Assembly: GCF_001984175.1 (NCBI RefSeq)
Contig: NZ_MTQP01000067.1
Location: forward strand, 558,001 to 622,000
DNA length: 64,000 nt
Direction: 5' to 3'
Source: Saccharothrix sp. ALI-22-I
GTDB lineage: Bacteria; Actinomycetota; Actinomycetes; Mycobacteriales; Pseudonocardiaceae
Shown: piece by piece, positions 36,325-45,886 of the stretch
How the letters are laid out: each line of letters begins with the position of its first letter
How positions within the stretch are numbered: position 1 is the first letter of the stretch
Notes under the pieces: model-generated
What the model saw: the letters and a program-made list of their open reading frames with translations, nothing else
Told to the model about the DNA's origin: nothing
Database searches by the model: none
Made by a program: the position numbers and the translations under genes

Positions 36325-37679
36325 CCCCTCACGATCGCCAGGACCTCGTCGCGCAGAGCCGCGACCGAGGCCGCGTCGGCGGCTTCGACGTTGAGCCGCA
36401 GCAGCGGCTCGGTGTTGGACGCACGGAGGTTGAACCAGGAGCCGTCCGGCAGGTTCACCGTGAGGCCGTCGAGCTCGTCGAGCACGACGCCCTCGCGCCC
36501 GCCGAACTCGGCCTTGATCGCGGCCAGCCTGCCCAGCTGGTCCTCCACCGTGGAGTTGATCTCACCGGAAGCGGCGTAGCGCGAGTAGTCGCTGGTCAAC
36601 GCGGACAGCGTGCCGTCCTGCTCGCCGAGCGCGGCCAGCACGTGCAGCGCGGCCAGCATGCCGGTGTCAGCACGCCAGAAGTCGCGGAAGTAGTAGTGGG
36701 CGGAGTGCTCGCCGCCGAAGATGGCGCCGGTCTTGGCCATCTCCTCCTTGATGAAGGAGTGGCCGACGCGGGTGCGCACCGGGACGCCGCCGTGCTCGCG
36801 GACGATCTCCGGCACGCCGTGCGAGGTGATCAGGTTGTGGATGATCGTGCCGCCCGGGTCCTTGGCCAGCTCGCGCACCGCGACCAGGGCGGTGATCGCG
36901 GACGGGGACACCGGCTCGCCGCGCTCGTCCACCACGAAGCAGCGGTCCGCGTCGCCGTCGAACGCCACACCCGCGTCCGCGTTCTCCGCGCGGACCCTGG
37001 CCTGGAGGTCGACGATGTTCTTCGGGTCCAGCGGGTTGGCCTCGTGGTTCGGGAAGTTGCCGTCCAGCTCGAAGTACATCGGGACGACGTCGATCGGCAG
37101 GCCTTCGAAGACCTTCGGCACGGTGTAGCCACCCATGCCGTTGCCCGCGTCCACCACGACCTTCAACGGCCGACTGGTGCTCAGGTCGACCAGTTCACGC
37201 AGGTAGGCGGCGTAGTCGGTGAGCATGTCCTGCTCGGTGACGGCGCCCTTCGTGACGCCCTCGGCGTCCGGGACGCCCTGCTCGGCGTCGGCGCGGATCT
37301 GCGCCAGGCCGCTGTCCTGGCCGACCGGGGCGGCGCCCGCGCGGCACAGCTTGATGCCGTTGTACTTGGCGGGGTTGTGGCTCGCGGTGAACATCGCGCC
37401 GGGCAGGTCCAGCTTGCCGGAGGCGAAGTACAGCATGTCGGTGCTGGCCAGGCCGATGCTGACCACGTCGACACCCTGCGCGGTGACGCCCTCGGCGAAC
37501 GCCGCGGCCAGGCCCGGCGACGAATCGCGCATGTCGTGGCCGATCACCACGGCGGGGCCGCCGACCAGGCGCGCGAACGCCGCGCCGAAGTCCCGTACGA
37601 CGTCCGCGTCGAGCTGTTCCCCGACGACACCGCGGATGTCGTAAGCCTTGACGATGCCGGACAGATCGCGCACGGCCAC
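36321..37679 (-). CDS. manB: Phosphomannomutase/phosphoglucomutase
   Basis: 452 residues, alpha-D-phosphohexomutase family. The phosphoserine loop is TASHNP (S100), the metal loop DGDADR (about 246-251), the sugar-specificity loop GGEHSAHYYF and the phosphate-binding loop RASNTEPLLRLN. It converts mannose-6-P to mannose-1-P, and often glucose phosphates too. GTG start at 37679. First gene of the manB-trm112-SIS-manA operon. It feeds the guanylyltransferase at 47160. Confidence 0.96.
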   Translation of the reverse strand: MAVRDLSGIVKAYDIRGVVGEQLDADVVRDFGAAFARLVGGPAVVIGHDMRDSSPGLAAAFAEGVTAQGVDVVSIGLASTDMLYFASGKLDLPGAMFTASHNPAKYNGIKLCRAGAAPVGQDSGLAQIRADAEQGVPDAEGVTKGAVTEQDMLTDYAAYLRELVDLSTSRPLKVVVDAGNGMGGYTVPKVFEGLPIDVVPMYFELDGNFPNHEANPLDPKNIVDLQARVRAENADAGVAFDGDADRCFVVDERGEPVSPSAITALVAVRELAKDPGGTIIHNLITSHGVPEIVREHGGVPVRTRVGHSFIKEEMAKTGAIFGGEHSAHYYFRDFWRADTGMLAALHVLAALGEQDGTLSALTSDYSRYAASGEINSTVEDQLGRLAAIKAEFGGREGVVLDELDGLTVNLPDGSWFNLRASNTEPLLRLNVEAADAASVAALRDEVLAIVRG

Positions 37680-37751
37680 ACTCCCAAGTTGGCTCTTGAC
37701 ACTGCCTTGGGAAGCCTACCGGCGCGCGCGTGAGCGTCGTGTCCGGTCCGT

Positions 37752-38111
37752 TCAGTCTTCGTTAGGGTCGGGCAGAACTCGCAGGTGGCCGCGTCGGATC
37801 GTGCCTGCGGGCATCTCGGGGACCTCGATCGGCGGAGTGGCCCGGCCGGCCTCGCGGACCGCCTCGGCCAACGCGGTCAGGTCGTCCACGGTCGGCTCGG
37901 GTGCCCGGAACTCGCCCTGGTGCCGGACGACCTCCCAGCCGCGCGGCGCGGTGAGGCGCAACGCGTGCTCTTCGCAGAGGTCGTAGGAGTGCGGTTCGGA
38001 GTAGGTCGCGAGGGGTCCGACCACCGCTGTCGAGTCCGCATAGGCGTACGTGAGCGTGGCGACTGCCGGGTTCGCGCACCCGGTTCGCGAGCACCGTCTC
38101 ACGCTCCGCAC
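37752..38111 (-). CDS. DUF3499 protein (Rv3258c-like)
   Basis: 119 residues of the actinobacterial DUF3499 family: SVRRCSRTGCANPAVATLTYAYADSTAVVGPL...SYDLCEEHALRLTAPRGWEVVRH. Two cysteine pairs (CSRTGC and CEEH) could bind a metal. GTG at 38111 fits the family start; a GTG three codons later is possible. It is divergent from the metallopeptidase gene. Function unknown. Confidence 0.85.
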   Translation of the reverse strand: MRSVRRCSRTGCANPAVATLTYAYADSTAVVGPLATYSEPHSYDLCEEHALRLTAPRGWEVVRHQGEFRAPEPTVDDLTALAEAVREAGRATPPIEVPEMPAGTIRRGHLRVLPDPNED

Positions 38112-38270
38112 GGCGGGGACGATATCGCGTCCCGCGCGGCGTGTGTTGGATTACCTCCGGCGCGGCGTTGGAGGTGGCGTCGTACTTCGGCAAGTTGCCT
38201 GGTCGCACCGGCACCTCACGGGGGTCGGGCGGCGTACGGAGCCCGACGGCGGACAACTACGCTCTACCCC

Positions 38271-38723
38271 GTGGTGATGGCTCGGGGTTCACGGCGGCAG
38301 GGCGCTCCGCGGCGGCGCAACCGCGACCGGCACGGTCGAGGGCTGCGCGGACCGCTGTACCCGGCCACCCTGCCCGCGGCCCGCAGCCGTGCGGAGCGGT
38401 TCGACGCGCTGGTACTGGAGGCGTTGGAGCCGATCGAGGCCCGGTGGCGGACCGAGCTGACGCAGCTGGACGTCGCGGTGGACGACGTGCCGGACATCCA
38501 GCCGCCCGACGAGGACGGTGACGTGGTCGAGGACGGCAACGTCCCCTTGGCGCGCCTCGTGCCCGCCGGCGCGGACCGCCGTGCCCGGATCGTCCTGTAC
38601 CGGCGGCCCCTCGAAGCCCGCGCCAAGGACGGCGCCGACCTCTCCGACCTGGTGCACGACGTGCTGGTGGAGCAAATCGCCAACTACCTGGGCCTGGACC
38701 CCGACGTCATCGACGGCGAATAG
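38271..38723 (+). CDS. Metallopeptidase-family protein (Rv3259-like)
   Basis: 150 residues. A basic N-terminus (RGSRRQGAPRRRNRDRHGRG) leads into the zincin-1-like domain; the family's HExxH-like element is LVHDVLVEQIANYLGLDPD, where the first histidine is followed by Asp not Glu, so catalysis is unproven. The start is ambiguous among GTG 38271, GTG 38274 and ATG 38277. A TACGCT hexamer just upstream suggests a leaderless transcript beginning at the first GTG. Divergent from DUF3499; followed by the 22-bp repeats. Confidence 0.8.
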   Translation: MVMARGSRRQGAPRRRNRDRHGRGLRGPLYPATLPAARSRAERFDALVLEALEPIEARWRTELTQLDVAVDDVPDIQPPDEDGDVVEDGNVPLARLVPAGADRRARIVLYRRPLEARAKDGADLSDLVHDVLVEQIANYLGLDPDVIDGE

Positions 38724-38734
38724 CCCCTCCGCCC

Positions 38735-38844
38735 GTCCCGAACGTTCAATTCACCCGTTCTGAACGTTCAACTCACCCGTTCCGAACGTTGGACACGCGC
38801 GTTCCGAACGTAGGACACGCGCGTTCTGAACCGCTGAGTTCTAC
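38735..38844. repeat. 22-bp tandem repeats, cluster 1 (5 units)
   Basis: Units begin at 38735, 38757, 38779, 38801 and 38823, an exact 22-bp period. The unit is GTTCYGAACGTT then SRACWCRCSC; each starts with the palindrome GTTC-N-GAAC. It lies between the convergent metallopeptidase and glycosyltransferase genes. Confidence 0.92.
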
Positions 38845-38855
38845 GTTGGGGAGGG

Positions 38856-41800
38856 TTAGGGGCGGCGGCGGGAGGGGATGGCGGTCAGGAAGGTGAAGAG
38901 GGCGGCGGCGGCTTGGAGGACGAGGAGGAATTCGCGGAGGGCGGAGGAGGCTTCTACGCGGACCTCTGAGGCTGTGGTGGGCACTGTCACGCCGACCAGG
39001 TGGCCCCAAGCGCGGACGATGGTCACCTCGCGGCCGTCTATCCACGCCCGCCAGGTTGGTTCCTCTTCGGCGGCCAGGACCAGGAGGCGTCCTTCGGGGC
39101 CTTCGGAGACGCGGACGCCTACCTCGGGTGGTGCGGCTTCGACAGGGGCGATGCCGGGTGCGCCGAGCTCCACAGGCGGGTTGCCGCCGGTCCGGGCGCG
39201 CCGGGCCTGCTCCGGGGACAGCAGCACGGCGTTCCCGGCCGCCAACTGCACCCGCAGCACCGGCCGGCCGTCGGACATCGCCGGCGTCACGCCGACCAGG
39301 TCACCGACGGCGTCCCGTAGCCGCTGAGACGTCGGCAGGTCCGGCACCACGACGAACGCCACGCCGGAAGCCGCCGCCTGCGCCAACGCGACCCGCGCGG
39401 CCTGGGCAGAACCGCTGGTCAGGTCACGGGACCACCGCTCCAACCGCGTCGTCGCCGTCGGCACGGGCACGTAGTCGTCATCCCCGAACGCCGGCAGCCG
39501 CCCGGCCACCAGCCGCGTCGGCGTGCCCAGCACCAGCACCGACCGCCCGGTCCGCGGCAGCTCCTGCGCCAACGTCGACGGCAACCGCACCGCGTCCGCC
39601 GTCAACGCCCCCGACCGCAGCCCGATGAACCCGGCACCGGCCAGCCCGACCACCGACAGCACCCCGACCACCGACACCACCCGCTGGAACGGCACCGGAG
39701 CCACATCACGCCGGAACGCCGACAGCACCACCCACAGCAGTCCCCACCCGACCACCACCAACGGCCCACCGGTCCACCCCGGCGACGAGTCCCCACCGGC
39801 CAGCGGCGTCACCGACACGGTCCGCAGCACGATCACCGCGAACCCGCCCAGCACCACCACCCCGAGCCCGGCCAGCATCGACCGGCACGGCCGCAGCACC
39901 AGAGCCAGCAGCGCGAACCCGACCACCAGGAACCCGACGAACGGCAACGCCCCCGTCCCACCGGGCCGCAACGACAGCAGATCCACCAACCCCACCGCGG
40001 GCGACGCCACGAACGCGCCCACCCCGTGCAGCACGACGGACGGGTTCTGCAACACCACCGCCGGCCACGGCAGCAGCAGCGCCATCGGCAGCAGCACGAT
40101 CATGAACAGCGACGCCACCCGCCGCCGCCCGTCACCGTGCCGCCCCGGCACCACCACGAACCCGACCAGCGCCGCCAACGCCGCCAGCCCGTGCACGAAC
40201 GGCGAGAACGCGCCCACCACCGCCATCGCCAACGCCGTCCCCGACGCCACCGGCAGCCACGACGCACCCGCCACGCCCCGCAGCACGGACACCACCCCGG
40301 CGAACACCACCGGCACCATCACGTGCACCACGACGACGTCCAGCCGCCCCTGGCTCACCGCCGACGTCGCCGCCGGCAGCAACGCGTACGCCGCCGCCAC
40401 AAGAGCACGAACGGGCCGCCGCACCGGCACCCGCCGGGTCGCCACGTAAGCGAACAACCCGGCCAACGGCGCGTCACCGATGAACAGCAACGCCACCAGC
40501 GCGGCAGGCGATCCGAGCAGCACACCGACCGTCCCCAGCACGGCCAACGCCGCCGGCGCGGGCGCCGTCGTCCCGCCCGCGACCGGGTGCCAGGTAGCCA
40601 GGTACGACGACCAAGTAGCCGCCAAATCGCCCACCGGCAGCAGCCGACCACCCGCCAGATCGAGCCCGATCCGCGAGGCGTTGGCCAGAATCCCGAACAC
40701 GGCCAGCCCGAGGACCAGCAGCAACGGCGGTCCGAGCACCACCGATCGCAGCATCCGGGCCCGGTCCACCTCCACGAACACGATCCCCGGCGCGGTCGAG
40801 CCGCGCGGCACCGGCGAAGGACGCGGCCGGGGCGAGGGCCGCAGCGCGGACGGCAACGCCTCCACCGGCACGGCCACCGAGGGCTGTCGCAAACCTCCCG
40901 TGGCCCGCACGGGTCGACGTCGGGACAGCACACCGGCGGGCAGTGCCGCCGGACCGACCACCCGACGCTCCACTTCGGACGGAAGCGACCACGCGCCGGG
41001 CCGCACGTCGTCCTCGGGCAGCCGCCCCAACGCCAGGTCGGCCTCGACGCGTCGCCGGATCAGGGCCGCCGACGCACCCCGGATCGCGTTGCGGAACCGG
41101 GTGATCCGGCTGGTGAACAGGCCGCGCACGACCCCGTGCACCGGCCGCTCGGCACGTCCGGCCCGCAACCGCGCCCGCCCGCTCAGCAGGTACCGCAGCG
41201 CGCCCATCTCGGCGTGCGCGTCGGAAAACCGCCGCAGCAACAAGAACCCGAAAGAACGCAAGAAAGCGAGCACCGCGATTCGCGGCAGCCCGAGGACGAA
41301 CGAGATCGTCCCGCAGTTGACCAGGAACGTCCGCAGCCCGTGCGCCCGGTCCACACCCCGCGGCGCGGGCCCCGGTCGTGCCGCCACCGCGTCCAATCGC
41401 CGCACACCGCGCCCGATCGCGCGGGCGTGCCGCATCCGGGCCACCGGAACGGACAGCACGAGGTGGCCGGCGAGGTTGGCGCGCCAGCCGAAATCGATGT
41501 CGTCGCGCAGCAACGGCATCGTCCGGTCGTAGCCGCCGAGCGCGTCCCACACCGAGCGGCGGATCAACGACCCGGCCGACGACACCGCCAGCGCCTCGGT
41601 GCTCTGCTCGAACGACCCGGCCAACTCGACCCGGCCCATACCGGTCTGCCGGTGGCCGGACGCGTCGGTGGACAGCCCGGCCTCCACCACCAGCCGCGGG
41701 TCGGTCCAGTCCAGACTCAACGGTCCCAGCACGGCCGCCGACGGCGACACGTCGGCCGCGGTCAGCAGAGCGGACAGGCAGTCCGGTTCCGGCGCGCAGT

Positions 41801-42128
41801 CGTCGTGCAACAACCACAGCCACGCGCCCGGATCGCCCCACCGCTGCACGGCGTGCTCGACGGCGGCGTGCACCGCCGCGCCGAACCCCGTGCCGCGCGG
41901 CAGGGTGAGCACACCGTCGATCACCCGATCGGGACCCTCGGCGGCCTCCGCGAGCAACTTCGCCGTGCCGTCCACCGAACCCGTGTCGACCGCGATCACG
42001 TGCCGCGGGCGCGGCTGTTGACGGCGCAGCGAGGACAGCGCCGTGCCCAGCCACCGGTCGCCGTCGTGGCACACCAGCACCGCCAACACGGGCGCGGTGC
42101 GCAGCCGCGGAGTGGCCCCGCTCGTCAA
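38856..42128 (-). CDS. Giant membrane glycosyltransferase (GT2 domain plus multi-helix region)
   Basis: About 1090 residues. The N-terminal GT2 domain holds LAVLVCHDGDRWL and DTGSVDG, with LLHDDCAPEPD as the DxD-like site and DDIDFGWR acceptor region (to about residue 240). A basic Pro-rich linker precedes about 11 membrane helices (470-850), then a mostly beta extracytoplasmic domain and a final helix. The multi-helix part resembles GT-C enzymes such as arabinosyltransferases; this is inference. A TTG at 42128 with GAGGAG 6 nt upstream is preferred; GTG at 42170 has no such site. Next to whiB2, as in other actinobacteria; likely envelope glycan assembly. Confidence 0.85.
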   Translation of the reverse strand: MTSGATPRLRTAPVLAVLVCHDGDRWLGTALSSLRRQQPRPRHVIAVDTGSVDGTAKLLAEAAEGPDRVIDGVLTLPRGTGFGAAVHAAVEHAVQRWGDPGAWLWLLHDDCAPEPDCLSALLTAADVSPSAAVLGPLSLDWTDPRLVVEAGLSTDASGHRQTGMGRVELAGSFEQSTEALAVSSAGSLIRRSVWDALGGYDRTMPLLRDDIDFGWRANLAGHLVLSVPVARMRHARAIGRGVRRLDAVAARPGPAPRGVDRAHGLRTFLVNCGTISFVLGLPRIAVLAFLRSFGFLLLRRFSDAHAEMGALRYLLSGRARLRAGRAERPVHGVVRGLFTSRITRFRNAIRGASAALIRRRVEADLALGRLPEDDVRPGAWSLPSEVERRVVGPAALPAGVLSRRRPVRATGGLRQPSVAVPVEALPSALRPSPRPRPSPVPRGSTAPGIVFVEVDRARMLRSVVLGPPLLLVLGLAVFGILANASRIGLDLAGGRLLPVGDLAATWSSYLATWHPVAGGTTAPAPAALAVLGTVGVLLGSPAALVALLFIGDAPLAGLFAYVATRRVPVRRPVRALVAAAYALLPAATSAVSQGRLDVVVVHVMVPVVFAGVVSVLRGVAGASWLPVASGTALAMAVVGAFSPFVHGLAALAALVGFVVVPGRHGDGRRRVASLFMIVLLPMALLLPWPAVVLQNPSVVLHGVGAFVASPAVGLVDLLSLRPGGTGALPFVGFLVVGFALLALVLRPCRSMLAGLGVVVLGGFAVIVLRTVSVTPLAGGDSSPGWTGGPLVVVGWGLLWVVLSAFRRDVAPVPFQRVVSVVGVLSVVGLAGAGFIGLRSGALTADAVRLPSTLAQELPRTGRSVLVLGTPTRLVAGRLPAFGDDDYVPVPTATTRLERWSRDLTSGSAQAARVALAQAAASGVAFVVVPDLPTSQRLRDAVGDLVGVTPAMSDGRPVLRVQLAAGNAVLLSPEQARRARTGGNPPVELGAPGIAPVEAAPPEVGVRVSEGPEGRLLVLAAEEEPTWRAWIDGREVTIVRAWGHLVGVTVPTTASEVRVEASSALREFLLVLQAAAALFTFLTAIPSRRRP

Positions 42129-42238
42129 GTGCCGCTCCTCGTTGCTCCGACTACCCCGTGGGAGTACCACGGTAAGCCGGCGCGACTACCTCAAGCGATC
42201 ACACTTCGCGGACGATCACCCGCAGATCACACCGCCCC

Positions 42239-42544
42239 TCACACCGCGCGCTTCTTGAGCTTCCTCCGCTCGCGTTCGGACAGCCCGCCCCAAATGCCGA
42301 AGCGCTCGTCGTGCTGCAAGGCGTACTCCAGGCATTCGGAGCGCACCTCGCAACCGAGGCAGATCCGCTTGGCCTCCCTGGTCGAGCCGCCCTTCTCCGG
42401 GAAGAACGCCTCGGGGTCGGTCTGCGCGCACAGGGCGCGCTCCTGCCAGTCCTGCTCATCGGCCGCGTCGAACAGGTCGAGTACGACCGGCTCCGGTGCC
42501 GGGACGTCCCCGTCCACGATGCGACCCCCGTCGAATTCCTGCAT
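42239..42544 (-). CDS. whiB2: WhiB2/WhmD-type [4Fe-4S] division regulator
   Basis: 101 residues. Ligands C39, C62, C65 and C71, then GIWGG at 83-87 and a basic tail RRKLKKRAV. It resembles mycobacterial WhiB2 (Rv3260c) and Streptomyces WhiB, which with WhiA drives sporulation septation. ATG at 42544 with GAGGAGG 6 nt upstream; the frame extending to 42604 is not needed. A 28-bp palindrome lies about 70 bp upstream in the region shared with the M50 protease gene. Confidence 0.95.
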   Translation of the reverse strand: MQEFDGGRIVDGDVPAPEPVVLDLFDAADEQDWQERALCAQTDPEAFFPEKGGSTREAKRICLGCEVRSECLEYALQHDERFGIWGGLSERERRKLKKRAV

Positions 42545-42611
42545 AGTCCGCCTCCTCGCCTTCCGCTCTCCCCGGTTGGCGGACACCACTCGTCGTCCCC
42601 ACAACGATGAA

Positions 42612-42639
42612 TGACACCGATGTGATTACACCTGTGTCA
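42612..42639. promoter_or_regulatory. 28-bp palindrome between whiB2 and the M50 protease gene
   Basis: TGACAC ... TGTGATTACA ... GTGTCA: 6-bp outer arms and a TGT/ACA inner pair. Candidate operator for whiB2; the binding protein is unknown (BldD- or WhiA-type control would fit). Confidence 0.45.
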
Positions 42640-42801
42640 CAACACGCGGTCAAGCGGAGTCCACAGGACGGGGGATATTCGCGCGGATGGCCGGAAAAGC
42701 CTTGACTAGCAGCACAGACGGTGATTGGGGCCTCGCGCCCAGCGATTATCGCTGCGCGGACGGCCTACGGGCCACTGGATCCGGGAGGCCACACTGGTGG
42801 G

Positions 42802-43569
42802 GTGAAGCGATCAGCGGTGCGTCCGAGTCCACTGTTCCTCAGCCTGCTCGCGGTGACGGTGGCAGGCGCCGTGCTGACCCTGTTCGACGACGACTCCAGT
42901 CCCGGCAGCGGCCCCGCGGTGACGGCCGGCACGGTGCTGTTCGTGCTGGGCGGCTGGGCGGTTTCGCTGTGCCTGCACGAGTTCGGCCACGCCATCGTGG
43001 CCTACCGCGGCGGCGACTACGCGGTGAAGGCGAAGGGTTATCTGACCCTCGACATCCGCCGGTACACCGACCCGGTGTTCAGCATCGTGCTGCCGTTGGT
43101 GCTGTTGGCGTTCGGCGGTATCCCGTTGCCCGGCGGCGCGGTGTGGATCAACCACCACGCGTTGCGCAACAAGCGGGTGGAGTCGATGGTGTCGCTGGCC
43201 GGACCGCTGAGCAACCTGGTCCTGGGTGTGTTGTTGGCGATGTCGGTGATTCTGTTCACGCCGCCGGCAGGTTTGGCCGCCGCGTTGTCGTATTTGGCGC
43301 TGCTCCAGATCCTGGCCTTCGTGCTGAACATCCTGCCGATCCCCGGCCTCGACGGGTGGGGCGCGATCGAGCCGTACATGTCGTACTCGGCGCAGCAGTT
43401 CGGCGCCAAGGCGCGGATGTGGGCGCCGTTCGTGCTCTTCGCGGTGCTGATCGGGTTCCCGACCATCGGTCGGATGTTCTTCGACGCCGCGTACTGGGTG
43501 TTCGAGCTGATCGGCGGCAACCGGTTCGACGCCGCGGACGGCGCGAGGACCTTCCGGTTCTGGCAGTGA
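42802..43569 (+). CDS. Site-2 protease-like M50 membrane metalloprotease
   Basis: 255 residues, about five helices. Zinc motif HEFGH (H59-H63) sits in the second helix, and NILPIPGLDG supplies the third ligand Asp near 185. It probably cleaves substrates within the membrane, such as anti-sigma factors. There is no PDZ domain. GTG at 42802; the upstream frame is less likely. It is 24 bp ahead of fbiA on the same strand, so it is possibly co-transcribed, although no functional link to F420 is known. Confidence 0.88.
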   Translation: MKRSAVRPSPLFLSLLAVTVAGAVLTLFDDDSSPGSGPAVTAGTVLFVLGGWAVSLCLHEFGHAIVAYRGGDYAVKAKGYLTLDIRRYTDPVFSIVLPLVLLAFGGIPLPGGAVWINHHALRNKRVESMVSLAGPLSNLVLGVLLAMSVILFTPPAGLAAALSYLALLQILAFVLNILPIPGLDGWGAIEPYMSYSAQQFGAKARMWAPFVLFAVLIGFPTIGRMFFDAAYWVFELIGGNRFDAADGARTFRFWQ

Positions 43570-43593
43570 CGCCAGGTGGGAGGATGGCAACCC

Positions 43594-44559
43594 GTGAAGG
43601 TCGTCGTACTGGTTGGCGGGGTTGGCGGGGCGCGGTTCCTGGTCGGGCTGAAGAGCCTGCTGGCCGCGCCGGAGCACGAGATCACCGCCGTGGTGAACAC
43701 GGGTGACGACGTGTGGATGCACGGGTTGCGGATCTGTCCCGACCTGGACACCTGCATGTACACCCTCGGGGGCGGGATCGACGCGGAGCGCGGCTGGGGC
43801 CGTGCGGGCGAGACGTGGGCGGTCAAGGAGGAGCTGGCCGCCTACGGCGCGGACCCGGCGTGGTTCGGGCTCGGCGACCGGGACATCGCCACGCACCTGG
43901 TGCGGACCCGGATGCTGCGCGCGGGGTACCCGCTGTCGGCCGTGACGGAGGCGCTGTGCCACCGCTGGGAGCCCGGCGTGCGGCTGCTGCCGATGTCGGA
44001 CGACCGGGTCGAGACGCACGTCGTCGTGACGACCGAGGAGGGCGAGCGGGCGATCCACTTCCAGGAGTGGTGGGTCAAGCACCGCGCCCAACTGCCCGCG
44101 CGGTCGTTCGCGTCGGTCGGGGTGGAGACGGCGACGGCCGGGCCGGGTGTGCTGGACGCGGTGCGCGACGCGGACGCGGTGTTGATCGCGCCGTCGAACC
44201 CTGTGGTTAGCGTTAACACGATCCTGGGCGTGCCGGGGGTGAAGGACGCGCTGCGCAAGACCGAGGCGGGCGTGGTGGGGCTGTCGCCGATCATCGGCGG
44301 GAAGCCGCTGCGCGGGATGGCGGACGCGTGCCTGTCGGCGATCGGCGTGGAGACCTCCGCCGAGGCCGTGGGCCGGTACTACGGTTCGCGCAAGACGACG
44401 GATCGTGGAGTGCTGGACGGCTGGCTGGTGCACACCGGCGACCGGTGCGACGTGCCGGGCGTGGCGGTGCGCGCGGTGCCGCTGCTGATGTCCGATGTGG
44501 ACGCGACGGCGGCGATGGCGCGGGCGGCGCTGGAGTTGGCCGGGGTGGAACTTGACTGA
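43594..44559 (+). CDS. fbiA: 2-phospho-L-lactate/phosphoenolpyruvate transferase for F420 (FbiA/CofD)
   Basis: 321 residues. Opens with [21 protein letters not shown], and the CofD motifs include [20 protein letters not shown], the switch region and [18 protein letters not shown]. It transfers the phospho-enolpyruvyl (or lactyl) moiety to Fo, forming (dehydro)F420-0. GTG at 43594 with GGGAGG about 9 nt upstream. Its end overlaps fbiB by 8 bp. F420 production is expected in the organism. Confidence 0.95.
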   Translation: MKVVVLVGGVGGARFLVGLKSLLAAPEHEITAVVNTGDDVWMHGLRICPDLDTCMYTLGGGIDAERGWGRAGETWAVKEELAAYGADPAWFGLGDRDIATHLVRTRMLRAGYPLSAVTEALCHRWEPGVRLLPMSDDRVETHVVVTTEEGERAIHFQEWWVKHRAQLPARSFASVGVETATAGPGVLDAVRDADAVLIAPSNPVVSVNTILGVPGVKDALRKTEAGVVGLSPIIGGKPLRGMADACLSAIGVETSAEAVGRYYGSRKTTDRGVLDGWLVHTGDRCDVPGVAVRAVPLLMSDVDATAAMARAALELAGVELD

Positions 44560-45886
44560 TCACGCCTCCTCCTCGGGGATCACGCTGCTGCCGGTGACCG
44601 GGCTGCCGGAGTTCCGGCCCGGTGACGACCTGGCTTCGGCGCTGGCGTCGGCCGCGCCGTGGTTGCGCGACGGTGACGTGGTCGTGGTGACGTCCAAGAT
44701 CGTGTCCAAAGTGGAAGGACGGCTGGTCGCCGTGCCCGCCGATCCGGAGGCGCGTGACGCCGTGCGGCGGGAGTGGGTCGAGGCCGAGTCGGTGCGCGTG
44801 CTGGCTCGGCGCGGCCGGACGTTGATCACCGAGAACAAGCTGGGGATCGTGCAGGCGGCGTCCGGAGTGGACGCGTCGAACGTGGCCGGTGACGAGATCG
44901 CGTTGCTGCCGGTCGACCCGGACGGGTCGGCGGCGGCGTTGCGGGCGGCGTTGGCGGCGCGGCTGGGTGTGTCGGTCGCGGTCGTGGTGACCGACACCAT
45001 GGGTCGGGCGTGGCGGGTCGGTCAGACGGACGCCGCGATCGGGTCGTCCGGGTTGGCCGTGCTGCACCGGTACGCCGGGTCGCTGGACCGGCACGGCAAC
45101 TCGCTGGTGGTGACCGAAGTCGCGGTGGCCGACGAGATCGCCGCGGCGGCCGACCTGGTGAAGGGCAAGCTGGGCGCGGTGCCGGTGGCCGTGGTGCGCG
45201 GGCTGCCGGTGGCCGACGACGGTTCGACGGCCCGTGACCTGGCCCGGCCGGTCGAGGAGGACCTGTTCCGGTTGGGCACGGCCGAGGCGGTGGCGCAGGG
45301 GCGTGCGGAGGCGGTGCTGATGCGCCGTTCGGTGCGGTCGTTCACGTCGTCGCCGGTGTCGGTGGATGTGATCCGGCGTGCCGTGGCCGCCGCGTTGACC
45401 GCGCCCGCGCCGCACCACACGCGGCCGGTGCGGTTCGTCCGGTTGGCGGCCAAGCGGGACGTGCTGCTGGACGCCATGCGTGACCGGTGGCGGTCGGATC
45501 TGCGGGCCGACGGGTGGTCGGATGAGCGGATCGCCGCACGGGTCGCGCGTGGGGACTTCCTGCGGGACTCGCCGGAGATCGTCGTGCCGTTCCTGGTGCG
45601 GACCGGTGCGCACGCGTACCCGGACTCGCGGCGGGCGACGGCGGAGCTGACGATGTTCACGATCGCGGGCGGTGCGGCGGTGCAGGGGCTGTTGGTGGCG
45701 TTGGCCGCCGAGGGGCTGGGGTCGTGCTGGGTGTCGTCCACGATCTTCTGCGCGGACGTGGTGCGTGACGTGCTGGACCTGCCGGACGACTGGGAGCCGC
45801 TGGGTGCCGTGGCGATCGGGCACCCGGAGCAGGAACTGACGCCGCGTGCTTTGGGTGACTTGGACGAAGGGTTTCTGGAACGGTGA
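44552..45886 (+). CDS. fbiB: Bifunctional F420 gamma-glutamyl ligase / dehydro-F420 reductase (FbiB)
   Basis: 444 residues. The N-terminal CofE domain (to about 235; [48 protein letters not shown]) adds glutamates; the C-terminal nitroreductase-fold domain ([21 protein letters not shown]... to end) reduces dehydro-F420-0 with FMN. This fusion is typical of actinobacteria. The start is a TTG at 44552 inside the fbiA end; no better ATG or GTG exists at the conserved N-terminus. It overlaps the Nudix gene by 4 bp. Confidence 0.95.
   Translation: MTDHASSSGITLLPVTGLPEFRPGDDLASALASAAPWLRDGDVVVVTSKIVSKVEGRLVAVPADPEARDAVRREWVEAESVRVLARRGRTLITENKLGIVQAASGVDASNVAGDEIALLPVDPDGSAAALRAALAARLGVSVAVVVTDTMGRAWRVGQTDAAIGSSGLAVLHRYAGSLDRHGNSLVVTEVAVADEIAAAADLVKGKLGAVPVAVVRGLPVADDGSTARDLARPVEEDLFRLGTAEAVAQGRAEAVLMRRSVRSFTSSPVSVDVIRRAVAAALTAPAPHHTRPVRFVRLAAKRDVLLDAMRDRWRSDLRADGWSDERIAARVARGDFLRDSPEIVVPFLVRTGAHAYPDSRRATAELTMFTIAGGAAVQGLLVALAAEGLGSCWVSSTIFCADVVRDVLDLPDDWEPLGAVAIGHPEQELTPRALGDLDEGFLER

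Noticed and set aside
38735-38844. CRISPR-like array
   Set aside because: Units are contiguous with no unique spacers, and there are no cas genes; tandem repeats instead.
40026-42614. 862-residue open frame antisense to the giant glycosyltransferase
   Set aside because: Arg/His/Gln-rich shadow with no domain; the GT2 and membrane motifs are on the minus strand.
42612-42639. CRP site upstream of whiB2
   Set aside because: The spacing does not give GTGA-N6-TCAC; kept only as an unassigned palindrome.
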